Below are positions 43,670 through 55,348 of a stretch of DNA of 64,000 bases, piece after piece. How positions within the stretch are numbered: the stretch's first letter is position 1; each line of letters starts with the position of its first letter. The DNA lies in assembly GCF_013368755.1 (NCBI RefSeq), contig NC_049566.1, forward strand, positions 3,038,001-3,102,000, written 5' to 3'. The notes under the pieces are model-generated. The model was not told where the DNA came from, made no database searches, and saw only the letters and a list, made by a program, of their open reading frames with translations. The stretch comes from Talaromyces rugulosus. Its lineage: Eukaryota > Ascomycota > Eurotiomycetes > Eurotiales > Trichocomaceae. The position numbers and the translations under genes were made by a program.

Positions 43670-45310
43670 ATGCCAAAAACGCGACAGTTACTTCGCGAAG
43701 AACTTACATACTCTATTGCCAAGAATAGAGAAACAAACATCCTCCACCGGCTCAACTATCCTAGGCAAAAGGCTCAATTCTTCGCCTTCCTCGAGAGCAA
43801 GCGTAGCCTGATCCAAGATATTGTCGCCCATCACCTGGGTCTGCAGTCTCCCAACGCCTGCCAAATTGCTGATTTAGACGAATGGCTTCATGGAAGCTTC
43901 AATGTTTGTATTCCGATTACCGTTTTTGAGTGGAACCAAAAACCTCAGCTCGGCGCCCGTGTTCTCATCCGTTTCCCCTTGCCGTACCGGGTTGGAGAGG
44001 ATTTCCGACCTGGAAATGGCGATGAAAAAGTTCAATGTGAGGCGGGAACGTATGCTTGGTTAGAAGAGCACTGTCCTGATATACCGATTCCACGTCTTTA
44101 TGGATTTGGAATGGCTACTGGAGAAACTGTATGAGTGTATTGCAGACCTTGATTGCTACACCCGCCAACTGATTTGTTTTTTGTGTAGTTCACCCGAGTT
44201 GAGAATCTGCCTATTGTGAGTCGTTGTATGCAGTACTTTCGCCACCGAATGCTACAGTTTCTTGGCCCTCCAACTCCATCGAGGTATAGTCGCCACCAGC
44301 CTCAAAATGAGACTTTAAAAGAGCTCAATGTCGGCTATTTGTTAATTGAGTACATCGAGCAATCCAAAGGGGAAATGCTGTCATCCACTTGGTCTCTGAA
44401 GCGAGATGACGCGAAGCTGCGGGCGAATTTTTTCCGTGACCTTAGCAGAATATTTTTGAGCTTATCCAAGACACCTGTCTCGAGGATTGGGTCTTTTATC
44501 ATCGATCAAAATGGGTTTATACGCCTTCAAAATCGACCACTGTCTCTAGGGATACAAGATTTGGAGAACGAGCGCATTCCGACAGATATGCCTCGAGACT
44601 ACACTTACTCCACAGTCGAGTCATATGTAGTGGATACGTTGGCCTATCATGATAACCGGATTCGCCATCAGCCTAACGCTATAAATGACACTGGAGACTA
44701 CATATATCAAACATCCGCCCTGACAATGATGCGGGCGGTTTTCCCATCGTTTTTCCCATCGTTTTTCCGTCGGGATCTTCGTCGTGGTCCGTTTATCTTT
44801 TCATTAACAGATCTACACCAGAGTAATATCTTTGTTGACGAGAACTGGCACATAACGTCGCTTGTTGATCTAGAGTGGGCATGTTCTCTCCCTGTTGAGA
44901 TGGTTCAGCCTCCTCACTGGTTCACCGCTCTGGCTGTGGATAAGATGGTATCCGAGGAATATGACAAATTTCGGCAGGAATTCATGTCTATCCTAACAAC
45001 CGAGGAAGAAGAAAACCACCGTTCGCGTCACGGGGGTTTTCCTGCAACGTTAAAACTATCAGATGTAATGCGTACGACTTGGAACAATGGCACCTTTTGG
45101 TATAGCCTTGCTCTGTCAAGTCCTACGGGAATCTTCTAACTTTTTCACAAGGAGATTCAACCGAGATTTATCGAAAAGAGCCCCGACCACGATGCTTTTC
45201 ATCAGATTGTCCCATGGTACTGGATGCAGGACATTGCTGCTGTTGCACAGCTCAAGCTTGCAGACAAAAAAGCATATGATGAGCAACTTGAACGTGAATT
45301 TGGAGAATGA
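43670..45310 (+). pseudogene. APH-like kinase-fold gene with in-frame stop
   Basis: Exon 1 is 43670-44128; exon 2 runs from 44189. The product is of the fungal APH (choline/aminoglycoside kinase-like) family. N-lobe: LDEWLHGSFNVCIPITVF and ARVLIRFPLPYRVG. Catalytic loop: SLTDLHQSNIFVDENW. Metal-binding region: SLVDLEWACSLP. A TAA at 45137-45139 stops translation after SSPTGIF (469 residues). The same frame continues without a gap as LFHKEIQPRFIEKSPDH and on to KAYDEQLEREFGE, stopping at TGA 45308-45310. That extra 56 residues looks like the normal end of the family, so a nonsense change has removed the tail. The ATP-binding and catalytic parts are intact and the shortened protein may still be made. 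The substrate is unknown; drug resistance should not be assumed. Confidence 0.8.
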
Positions 45311-46131
45311 TAGTTGATGCGAGCTATGCAGGTAAATACAGGTCACTATTTTTGGAAGCTCCACCAGAGCGGACTTCCTTCTTAAAGGCTTCTTCAAATG
45401 CTTCACTTAATAGGTGAAAGAGAAAGGATACTACTAATAACAATATACATATTGATTTTTAAGATCATGGTTTACTAATGCGGGCTATTATAGACAAGAG
45501 TCGCCCCGAACCTGCCGACAGCCTTCTGGAAGAGCACATTATTCACATCCAAGGGAAATTTATGTCTCGAACAGAGATGAGATCTTTTACCGAGAGAAAG
45601 ATGGAGCAAAATAAAAAGGTGAGTGTACTGCTGGTTTTCCTGTGTAGTAAGTGTAGCTTTTAGAATAAAGTATATAAGAATTACCTGGTCCTAGGCTTGT
45701 ATAAACCTAAGAATTTGTTATAGTGTAGCGATCCAGCTATTTATTCCCGTCCAACAACAAAACTCCTAGTTCAGCCTCAAAATCAGGCATCCTGCTTAAC
45801 CACACCGCTCTCTCATCGCTTCTGTTGGTCTGTTCGATCTCGTCGAAATATGAGATATTTGGGAAGTGCCAGTGACGTCACCGCAGTGGTGGGGTGTCTT
45901 TCTAAAAACTCCCTAGTTATAGTCTCATAGTTTCACTGCACGTATCACGACATGATTACAAATCTAAAATCTTCTCGCCTGTTTCCTTGAGCCTCGTATA
46001 CCTTAGTTGGTTGCACTTATTATGACACAATAATTATAAGAACGAGCCGATCCCCTGGGAGCAACAGCTAGCCCACCATTAATTCTCTACCCAATTCTAT
46101 ATACAGATACTATTAATAAAACCCAATCAAA
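45311..46131. other. Intergenic region
   Basis: 821 bp between the APH-like gene and the GST gene. AT-rich with no convincing frame; the last 100 bp should be the GST promoter and leader. Confidence 0.45.
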
Positions 46132-47124
46132 ATGCCCGCGCATCCAGACGCGCAACTACACCCTGTGGCGACTGGGCTGGCCAAGGGCCTGGTTGACCAG
46201 CACCAGGCCGAGCAGCCATTGAAGCTTTATGCTGGCTGGTTTTGTCCGTATGTTTTCTCTTTCTTTCTAGCCTCGAATGTTGTCTGATGGCCATCTAATT
46301 TTTTTATTCACAATACTAACGACGTGCCAGATTCGGTATGCTAGTTTACTATATGTAGCAATCTACCAGCTAATCAACCCCCAACAGTGCAGCGAGTCTG
46401 GCTCGCGCTCGAAGAAAAGCAAATCCCTTATCAATACATCGAAGTGAACCCATACAACAAACCCGACTCGCTACTCAAACTCAACCCACGCGGGCTTGTG
46501 CCGACTCTCGAGGTGCCCAATCCGCAAGACCCATCCAACCCGAAACCACTATACGAGTCAAACATTGTGCTCGAGTATCTCGAAGAGGCCTACCCGGATC
46601 ACAAGCCGCATTTCCTGCCGGAGAATAATCCATATGAAAAAGCGCGCGCGCGCATCTGGGTCGATTTTGTGACCTCGCGTGTAATCCCGGCTTTTCACCG
46701 TTTTCTGCAGTATCAGCCTGAAGCTAACGCGTCTCCGGAAGACGCTGAGGCCGGACTTGAGAAAGTCCGTACTGAGTTCTTGGGCGCTCTGAAAACATGG
46801 ATCAACGAGGCCGATCCAGAAGGACCGTACTTTTTGGGCAAGGATATCTCGCTACCGGATCTTGTGCTGGCACCCTGGGGGGTTCGATTGTGGTTGTTCG
46901 ATCATTTCAAGGGAGGACTGGGATTGCCAGCCGAGGGCTCAGTCGACGATGACCAGGCCTGGCAGCGTTGGAGAAAGTGGCTCAAGGCCATTGAGGCTCG
47001 GAAGAGCATTCAGCAGACGACGAGCGAAACGGAGCATTATCTGCCCATCTACAAGCGATATTCGGATAATGTTGCGCAGAGTGAGTTGGCCAAGGCGACG
47101 CGGACAGGACGGGGGGTGCCTTGA
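46132..47124 (+). CDS. Omega-type glutathione S-transferase with 5-nt micro-exon
   Basis: Exons 46132-46247, 46331-46335 and 46388-47124 (285 residues). The thioredoxin-fold half reads LKLYAGWFCPFVQRVWLALE, with FCPF as the active-site motif, a cysteine as in omega-class enzymes. NPRGLVPTLEVPN supplies the cis-Pro loop and LYESNIVLEYLEEAYPDH binds the gamma-glutamyl part. The C-terminal half is helical with FLGKDISLPDLVLAPW. The micro-exon ATTCG completes CC|A TTC G|TG (Pro-Phe-Val). Skipping it would lose the frame. Introns are 83 and 52 nt with GTATGT and GTATGC donors. Likely role: glutathione-dependent reduction or detoxification in the cytosol. Confidence 0.9.
46331..46335 (+). other. 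5-nt micro-exon ATTCG
   Basis: Flanked by an acceptor (GTGCCAG) and a donor (GTATGC). It supplies the last base of Pro, all of Phe and the first base of Val in the conserved FCPFVQRVW motif. No other joining of the flanking exons that I tried gives this motif. Confidence 0.85.
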
Positions 47125-47215
47125 TTATAAGTCTTATTGTTGTTGGAATGTAGTCGGTATGTATTTAATGGTAGTAAGATTGTTGATATTGCATCTACTT
47201 CAATGTTTCACATGT

Positions 47216-48304
47216 CTATGCTTTGCCGTATTTGTTGATCAGTCTCGTCATGATAGAAACAGCGCCAGACCGGTATCCTCCTCCAAAGATTGCATGGTGG
47301 TTAAGATGATGATATCTGTGTTGTAATTAGGACAAGAAAAGCACGAATAGGAATAAAAACACTCACAGCTCATAAAGCTTGACTCGATCGTCATATTCCT
47401 CTACAGGCTCGGTCTTGGGCACGATTTTATGATATTCATCAAAAAAGGCCCTTCCAAACCCACCAAACATGTGCATAATGCCCAACTCATATTCATTATG
47501 TGCATAACATGCACAAGGGTCGTAGACAACGTCAGAAACTTCGGTTTCTTCCTCGCCTGGCCCCCTAACAATTCGTCCTCTACTCGCATTCCCACTCCAC
47601 AAGTCTCCATGCACAACGACTGGGAAAATCCCCTGGCCAGTTCCATTCTTCTTGTCATATCCCAAATGCTCGTCGCCCAACAGCCGTGGCACGACTACAA
47701 AAGACGTCTGCTCAACGAGATCGCGCAGATGCCTGTCAGATCCATTTCGTCTCTCCGACTCCGCAAGAATCATCATTAATCGCTCATTTGCATAGAAATC
47801 AGCCCAGGATTCTCGGAACTTGTTTGGCTGTCTTGAATCTCCGCAGAATGTGGCTACTGGAAATCCAAACATTGGTTTGTCGCCGTCTGGCGGTGGAGGC
47901 GCAGGCGTGGTATGCAGTTTTCCTAAACTCTGCGCCAGTGTCGACTTTTTGCTCCCCCTTGCTCCTCCACCTCCTCCAAGATCCAAAAATTCCGTAACGA
48001 GGAAATGCCCTTTTTTCTTCTCTTCGAGTAAAGAGCCCCATGCCAGCGCTCTGGGGCAGAAACCTGGGACACTATCGGCAATGGCATTCAGAGAGGCGTA
48101 TTCGCCTCGAAACATTTCTTCTCCATCGGGAGAAGTTTTGACAAAGAATTTTCTCTCCTTATCCTCTTCTCCTGTGTTAGATGAAACACGTGCGGTTATG
48201 CGTCCTGTTGTCGAGAATCCAGATCCAAGACCGGATAAGCTGGATTTTGACGGGTCAGGGGAAAGCGAAAGCGCGCGGATAATGGATTGGGGAACAGGTG
48301 ACAT
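47216..48304 (-). CDS. Fructosamine-3-kinase-like protein
   Basis: Exons 47367-48304 and 47216-47315 (345 residues; 51-nt intron). The family phosphorylates sugar adducts on proteins or small amines so that they fall off (deglycation). Visible motifs are KFFVKTSPDGEEMFRGEYAS (lysine and acid of the N-lobe), GHFLVTEFLDLGG, the catalytic HGDLWSGNAS and YDPCACYAHNEYELGIMHMF. The C-terminal exon reads YHHLNHHAIFGGGYRSGAVS, normal for the family. It converges on the GST gene, with 91 bp between stop codons. The actual substrate is not known; related proteins include bacterial enzymes that act on ribulosamines. Confidence 0.9.
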
Positions 48305-48788
48305 GTTTTCCCCTTCTCTTTTTCTTTTCTTGTAGTGAGTTGTTTAATTAGATAAATGAATATGAGTTGAATGTTGGACAGAAATACGTTCTCTATAGCT
48401 ATAATTCATGCGCGTGGGTCCTATGACGTTGCGGGGTTATCGATAAGACGTAGATCCATGCAATAATATTCAAGCTCCCAAGACTCGAGTACGATTACCT
48501 GTTTCCACAATTCTAGACTCTAAGATCATCTGTTTGATGAATCAAATTGGCATTCACATGACTGGCTCCCCAAAAAATATGTCCTCTTTTCAGTTCTATG
48601 GCTAGTTCGACCCTCAGCATGATATCGCAAGCGCTTTTCGATTTGTTTTTGTTCTTTTCCCTCCCATTTTTCTGCCGCAAATATGAGAGATGGCTACTTG
48701 TCGAAAAGGTTAGATTGTGTGTACGCGTCATGTCTTGGGACTGCGTAGATTGTAGCTCATACGATCGATTATCTTGAATATACCGGGC
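48305..48788. other. Intergenic region
   Basis: About 480 bp upstream of the fructosamine-kinase-like gene, presumably its promoter. No gene seen. Confidence 0.4.
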
Positions 48789-49066
48789 GTACAAGAATGT
48801 CGGGAAAGGCCCTCTGGTAGCAATCGCAGTTGGAAATGAACCTGATCTTTATCCTGGTCAATACAGCGTTGATTATACGATTAGGCAATTTGTCAATGAC
48901 TCGAAGACATTCATGGGAGATGTCCAGAAGAGTTTGGGATTGGAAACATCGGGAGCCGATAAACGTATATTTGAGGTTCTTGATTTTGCAGCAGGAGATA
49001 ATTCTTTCAAGCTGTCAACTGGTGCATTTCCACTCCCCACAGCTCAAAGCTACGAAAAAATGCTAA
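48789..49066 (+). pseudogene. Fragment of a GH79-like glycoside hydrolase
   Basis: A frame of about 90 codons reads KGPLVAIAVGNEPDLYPGQY followed by SVDYTIRQFVNDSKTFM and FKLSTGAFPLPTAQSYEK. The NEPDLY motif with the following Tyr-rich stretch resembles the acid/base region of GH79-type beta-glucuronidases. A stop lies just upstream and the flanks do not extend the protein, so this seems to be a leftover piece of a larger gene. The family name is tentative, resting mainly on the NEPDLY motif. Confidence 0.45.
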
Positions 49067-49238
49067 TGTTAATCACCTCATTGTTCTGCCCTCTTGTTTT
49101 TCGGATAGAGTATAAATACAGAAATAACAACGAATGAGTGGTGGACGCTCATTGACAAGCAGAGGATCTCGTGAATGCTAGTCAGAATCAGTCAATCAAG
49201 AGACACGCTGGACCACATTGTCTAGTGGCATTGCTCCC

Positions 49239-49900
49239 TCAGTGCAATCGAATAGTGGTCGTGATAGCTGAATCAATAACCAAACTTGTCCCATTGATAT
49301 AGCTCGCTGCAGGACTGCATAAAAAGGGAATGGCATCCGACACTTCTTCACATTTGGCTGCTCGCTTGATCGGCACAATTGCATCTATCTCGGTTTGAAC
49401 TTGGAGGTTCTTCTGCAATTCTACATCGAGCAGTGGAGTTTGCACCCAGATCGGGCACACGGCATTGCAGCGAATTCCCTCGCTTGCATGGTCCATGGCT
49501 AATTGAAATCTTTAGCTCTATTCACGCACGTATTTGTAGCTTTTGATCTTACCTGCCGTCTTCGTCAAGGCCATATCGGCATGCTTGGAGACCGTATAGC
49601 ACATCTTTCCAGGAAGTCCTGCAAATGAGTTGGCTGAAGCAAGGTTGACAATCACTCCGCGCCCAATGTCTCTCTCGCCGCTGCGGCTTTGGAATGTTTT
49701 AGGCTGCTGCTTGCGCATTGCGGCTGCTTGGGCACGAATACACAACATCAGGCTCTTGGTATTGACATCCATCACCCTGTTGAAGTTAATCAATGTCCGT
49801 GTCTGCAACGGGAGTATGGACTCCGTTGTCAATCTTTTTCTAGTCGTTAGCACTATCAGAGACATGGGTTTGTACCTGACCAGCGTCCTCGACGTTTGGA
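49239..49900 (-). pseudogene. Truncated short-chain dehydrogenase gene
   Basis: The C-terminal two thirds of an SDR are present. MDVNTKSLMLCIRAQAAAM and GVIVNLASANSFAG are followed by the catalytic Tyr-x3-Lys in CYTVSKHADMALTKTA. An intron (about 49497-49550) joins to AMDHASEGIRCNAVCPIWV, then IPFLCSPAASYINGTSLVID. The glycine-rich cofactor motif that should start the protein is missing. Just upstream of FNRVMDVN the reading frame is broken by a one-base shift (VADTDID in one frame, NFNRVMD in the next). No intact N-terminus is found further up. A dead gene is the likely explanation. Confidence 0.72.
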
Positions 49901-50842
49901 ACCAGGGTTACCCTGCTGAGAATCGGCTTCTACACCATATCCCACGCGTGGTAAAGGCAAGATCTAGAAGATAATTTCGCTAATGTTATGAAAAACGGCA
50001 CAGCTGCACAGGATTTGTGGTTCTGGAAAGCATTTCTTGGAGCATTGAGTTTGGCTCATGTCGATCCCCTGGCAGACTTTGGAGTAAGGCTATACAAGAC
50101 TTCTGGATCTCGTACCGAATTTCAATCATTATATCTAGACTTGGGCTGAAACTGTGGGAATTAGCATGTGGTGCCATGCTAGGGAGAGATTGGAGAATAT
50201 TGTTTTTCCTACACACTGTCAGCGTGAGGTTCTCGCGAAGGTGGTGTGTAATCGGGCATTGGCGGCATCGAAAGTCTCTAGATCAGATAACAATTAACAA
50301 GTGCATCCTCTTGAAATAAAATGAATTGTTATCGAGCTTGACTGATGGTGGCGTCTTAGGGAGCGGGAAGGTGTGGCAAGGATGCGGCACTCAGCTGCAA
50401 GGCCGTATCATATATATATATTTTAAGAAGCAAGAAATAAAGGTGCGAAATATTGACATAATTCAAACCGCTAGGCAGTCAATATGCTCTCAATGCTAGC
50501 TAAAAATCCCCTTTCCAATGTTGCACGTGCTTGCAGCATCACTTTTTATAGAAGTATATTACTAAATCGCCAGTTGACTAGTTCTCTTATCTATGAAAAT
50601 ATACGTTAATATTGATATATAATCCATGATGTTTTATTATCTGAACTTGCAAGTAAAAATAATCATAATATATACAAGAAATCGCTTGCTGGATGCCAAT
50701 TTTCGGAAACGCCTGAATAACCGCTTTACACCAATCTCTCAAAACGGGGGATGGCTCAAATATACAGATTAGCATCAAGACACATAAGATAGCAATAAAA
50801 AAATAACAAATAGGGATAGCAGAACAAAACCACAGGGAATGT
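49901..50842. other. Intergenic region
   Basis: About 940 bp between the SDR relic and the Gid5 stop. AT-rich, with a short TA run near 50411-50422. No gene recognised; missing SDR sequence was looked for and not found. Confidence 0.4.
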
Positions 50843-53800
50843 CTACAAATCAATCAAGCTGCGGAACTGATCAAGCGCCGTCTTGTTACGCTCTCGAACG
50901 TTCAAATCGGGATCCTTTTCGAGAGCGCGTAGTCGATCTACGTATCCAAGAGCCTTGAGCTTGAGTGCGCGTTCACGACACCCAGGTTGGTCACTGTGGT
51001 TATCTGCAAAAGTCAGGTTGAGAGCGACCCAGACACAGTTGACTCGGATCTGGCTGTTTGGGTACTCGTAGAGGCACTGGAGATCCTTTAAAAGGGTGCG
51101 ATGCGAGAAGAGCAGGTCCCGGTATCGCGGGGGGCCGGCTGCGATGTTGATAATAACATAGGTGACTGCGAGCAAGATCTCGCTGGGCATCGGCGGGGTT
51201 GTGGGACGAGACGGCGAGTCGCGGCGTGTAGGAACTGGTCGCGGTCGTACCTTGTCGGCGAGAATGTCCAAAAAGTCGTTGTGGCCGATTTCCTTGAGAA
51301 GAAGGTCGACGATTTCCGATGATTCGTTGCCGACCATTGAGTTTCGGACTATGTTGAGTACTTGCTCTTGCACTGCAAAGTCGTCCAGTCTGGCTTGGTT
51401 TTTCCGATATAGCTCTCCGCTCAATGCCAGTTTCTTGAGTCGTGTCGCGTCTGGTAGGAATGCTTCGCTGCTGGTATTACTGCCGGCCTCCAGCGCAGAG
51501 TCCATTGTTTCGTCTACATTTTCGACATCTTCCAATGGGTTCAGCAAGTCGACCTTTTCGCCGGCTGAGTTGGACGTCCCCATGCCCAATAGCGAGCCGG
51601 TGTCTGGATCTTGCAAAAACCCTGCTTTGTTGATGGGGTCCGTCGACATAACTTCACCCAACCATGACGGCTCTAGGCCGTTGATGATCTTGATTCGGAG
51701 ATCATTGGCTGCATTGTACACAATGTGTTTGAGAACCCATAATGACTCCAAGCGGAGTTTCACATTGGGAGAATGGGCATGATCACATAGAGTAGAAAGA
51801 GTTTCGGGGCTCACCAATGACTAAAGTCTTGTTAGCATAAAAGTACGGTAGGAAAAAAAACATTCTTACCTCTCTCATAGGACTAAAGTCAAGCGCAAGA
51901 TTGCACAACACCGAAGTCGCAGCAACCTGTACCTCAATATCAGGGTGGACAAACAACTCCAGCAGAGGAGTAGCTACTCCGGCGTCAATCATGCTTGTCC
52001 GCAGCACGCTGACAGACCGCGTCAAGGCTCTAGTAGCACCACAAGCGGCAAGGATTGTCGGGATAGGGTTTCCATCTGAGGAGCCATTCTTGGTCTCTGT
52101 GGCATCTTCGGTCGTGGTGGATGGTCGTGGTTTCAGAGCGTTGATAACATATGGTACAACTCCATTCTCGCAGAACAATTTACGGTAATCATCACTGAAA
52201 AGCGCAAGAGAGGCCAAAGTTCTCAGAATACCTTCCCGATAGCGAAGAATATGGCAGGTCATTGGACTAAAACCGACGGACCCTAGCTGAACTTCGGATG
52301 ATATTTCTGAATGTAAATCATTCTTCGTAGTCTCAGCAGACCAGGTGACTTTGGCATTTACTTGATGGGTGTTGTATGTCTCTTTGAGCAACTGAGAGAG
52401 CTTCTTGATGGCATTTCCCTCGGCGGCATGCTTCTGCAGTTCATTCGTGTCCATTACAAGGGCGGCGAGTATAAATGGTACTTCCTCCTTCAGGCGAAGG
52501 GTCGTCTTGATCAAGCCGTCATACTCTGGATCCGCAGCCGCCTTGAAGTCGTAAGTCTTATCGAGCATTTGCAATAGGATCGGTATTATAATAAAACTAA
52601 ACATGGGAATTCGATGTTTCTTCACCAGTTCAAGACGGAACAGGGCCGTAACAAGGCGCGCCGCCATGACTCGTGACATACCAGATTCGGTGCGAACCAG
52701 GTGGATCAGCCAAGGGATTATTGCATTCTCCTCCTCGTCAGACGGCGATGATTCAAGAAAGGATAAGGAGCGTTTGTGGAAAGATCCCATCGGGACAAGC
52801 GGGGGAAAGTTTGACAGCGCACTGCTTTGATTGAGAGGAACAGAAGGCAAGATGACATCGAATGGATTCGAGTGGATTTGGCGGGGAACTGCTGTGCCGG
52901 ACAGGTATGGCATGCCCCAAGGATTCTTTTTGATGTCCGTAGGCGAGAACTCGGGCAGTCGCCCCGGGAAGACGGTAAGGATGCCCGGAGAAGACAAGAA
53001 ATGTTCTGCCCGCGACTTGGAGTTCTCTACAAGGACGGAGGCGGCGCGTAGAATCGGAGCCAATTTGGCCGTTGAAGGTGCTGGCGGTGGGAGCGAGGAT
53101 AGAGCTCCATCTTGATTGAGATGGTTTTCTGCGCCGGGTAGGACAAAACCTTGTGCCACGACAAACGAGGCAAGATTCATTGCCAAAGCATCCAAAGAAC
53201 CGTATTCGGCCAGAGCATTTTTATGGGATTCGTCTGTGCATATTTTTGCTATTAGAGTCGCAGCCAGCGAGATACATGACTGCGTAGCCGGGGACGGAGA
53301 CGACCTGGCGATGATATGGGCATAACAGCTGATGTGGTCGGGTGCGAACAAGAGCTCCGCAAGATGGTTGTCTTGGGGCCAATTTACGTTTTGAAGGATA
53401 TATCGATCTGCAATGGTGTTGAAGGTTTTGAGAATTGGAAGCGTAAGGGACTGGGAGCAGTCGGAGGCAAGAATGGACAACAACGAAGGGACGATAGAGC
53501 TCGATAGAATGGGCGAGATGAAAGCCGGGCCACCTATAATAAATCAACCACATATTAGCCTTTTTTTTTATCCTATATTTTTGTTGCCGCGGGTGGTGGT
53601 CACCTTGAGCTAAGCTGCCGACGATAATGGTAGCCTGTAAACAAGCCTCTTCATCTTCGGTGCGGTCGTTGATAGCATCACTCCGGTCTGTCACACCGTT
53701 CTGTTCACCTGCAACAGCTGGCTTCTTGCTGCCTCCTGTTTTTGATAATAACACCCTGGAAAGCAACGGTATGATACCCCAATGAACCCAGGCCTCCTTT

Positions 53801-53913
53801 CGCTGATCATATCCGATGAGCTCGTGCTTCAGCAGTCTCAAGGTCGTGACTTGTTCGGCGACGGTTTCGGCATTGAGCAGTTGGGCCAGCAGTGGCGAGG
53901 TTTCTGGGTTCAT
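50843..53913 (-). CDS. vid28: GID/CTLH ubiquitin ligase subunit Gid5/Vid28
   Basis: Exons 53604-53913, 51870-53533 and 50843-51820 (983 residues). An armadillo-repeat protein like ARMC8/Vid28, which in the GID complex holds the substrate receptor that marks gluconeogenic enzymes for degradation. The N-terminus MNPETSPLLAQLLNAETVAE is followed by repeats throughout: LEACLQA-type helices, LRTLASLALFSDDYRKLFCE, VQVAATSVLCNLALDFSPMR and, after intron 2, SLVSPETLSTLCDHAHSPNV then LRLESLWVLKHIVYNAAND. A C-terminal conserved stretch has NCVWVALNLTFADNHSDQPG. Joins are phase 1 and phase 0 and both restore repeat sequence. The middle contains disordered, Ser/Pro-rich insertions. Confidence 0.88.
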
Positions 53914-55348
53914 ATCGGTCCTAGTATGGCGGGGATGAAGACAGCAACAAAGCCCAAAGTCGTATCGATTATCCTTTCCAATAAACAGAGCAGCCTTTTG
54001 TGAGAGTGTGAGGGCGATCGATCAACTGCGACGGCAGAGCTGAAGAGAGTGGCGGCGACCGGAACAGTACCGATGGGCGCAACCACGCACGATGTGTGGT
54101 CTGAAGGCGAGATATCATGCGACGACGGCGCGCGGTCTATATCATCTCATGGCACTCCCTCGGCGGATGGTCAGAGATAAGATGGGGTCAAGATGCGCCG
54201 GAAATAAAGTGTGTTTCGACGTTTACAGTAAATTACAGGTTGGGCATGGCGGGCGTGGCGGCGCCGGGGTATTACCTGTACGAGAGAGGTCACGTGAACT
54301 GTCTTGTTTCTGCCAATCACAGCGCCGGAACTACTTGATACGAAGAGCATTATAAAACTGACGGTTTGGAGACTGCTCCAGGCTTGAAAAGAGAAGAAAT
54401 CATGGGGACTCGAATGAATATATGAAATTATTGTTTCATATCTCTTTGCAAGCGTTGACTTTCAACGACTCAACGAGCTAGGGTGGTCGAGATTATATGC
54501 TCGTAATATCACCATATGGTCTAGGCCTTTCTCTTACTTGGAATAGCAACTTTTAGGTTTGTGCCCTAGAATAACAGAATGAACTTATGAAGTAACCAGC
54601 GATAAAGACTAGTAGATCATGACGCGATGAAAGAGTGGAAATGTTCAAGCAGGGCACCACATGACGCTACTGCCCTGTACACACAAAATACATGGACTGG
54701 TCTGCAAACACAGCATAATCTCGTAAATAGTAATAAATTCAAGACATGTTTAACAGCCTTATACGGTAGTTTAACTAGAACTATTATGTCATTGGCCCAC
54801 TGGTACCCAGCCAATGGGGCGGCAGCGAATGCGCTGGCCCCACACGGATAGGTCGGAATACGCAAAAGTGACACCTTTGATGTGAGATTAGAAGTAAAAA
54901 CAGGGATAGTAGTAGTAGTGGTTATAATAGTAGTAGGAGTAGTAATGACGGTCTACCACTTCTTTGCCTGGAAATAAATTATTAGCAAATACAAGAAGAT
55001 ATAGCAGTAATACAGAGACCTCCACGCTCCAACGGCCGCGAGACTAGGCCCGAAGAGGCTAGTGCGTCGGGGGCAAGTGATCATCCCCTGTCACCTGTGT
55101 GCGCGACTTTTCTTCTCGCTCTCATCTTTATTTTCTTTGTCTTATTGCCTTACTATTACCCCGGGCTATCATCGATCCATACCAAGTACATCCAATAAAG
55201 GCGCACTATAGCGTACTATTTCGTCTATAGTATTTTCCATAGTACCGACTAGCCCCGGAGCAATGCTCCCTGGCGCGCCTGCCGGCCTGTACGAGCCTCT
55301 TCCCTGAGCACGTGGCCGACCTACGCCCGCTCAGTTGCACGACGCAGC
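53914..55348. other. 1.4 kb divergent intergenic region
   Basis: Lies between the divergent starts of the Gid5 and Pho80-like genes. An imperfect GTA/GTAG trinucleotide repeat occurs near 54908-54945. The last 200 bp upstream of 55349 is GC-rich. No gene seen. Confidence 0.45.

Noticed and set aside
43670..45310. Reading the APH-like gene as an antibiotic-resistance gene
   Set aside because: Fungal genomes hold many APH-fold proteins of unknown substrate, and nothing in this sequence points to aminoglycosides.
43670..49900. A secondary-metabolite cluster (APH, GST, kinase, hydrolase and SDR pieces)
   Set aside because: There is no polyketide, peptide or terpene synthase and no pathway regulator, and several members are broken.
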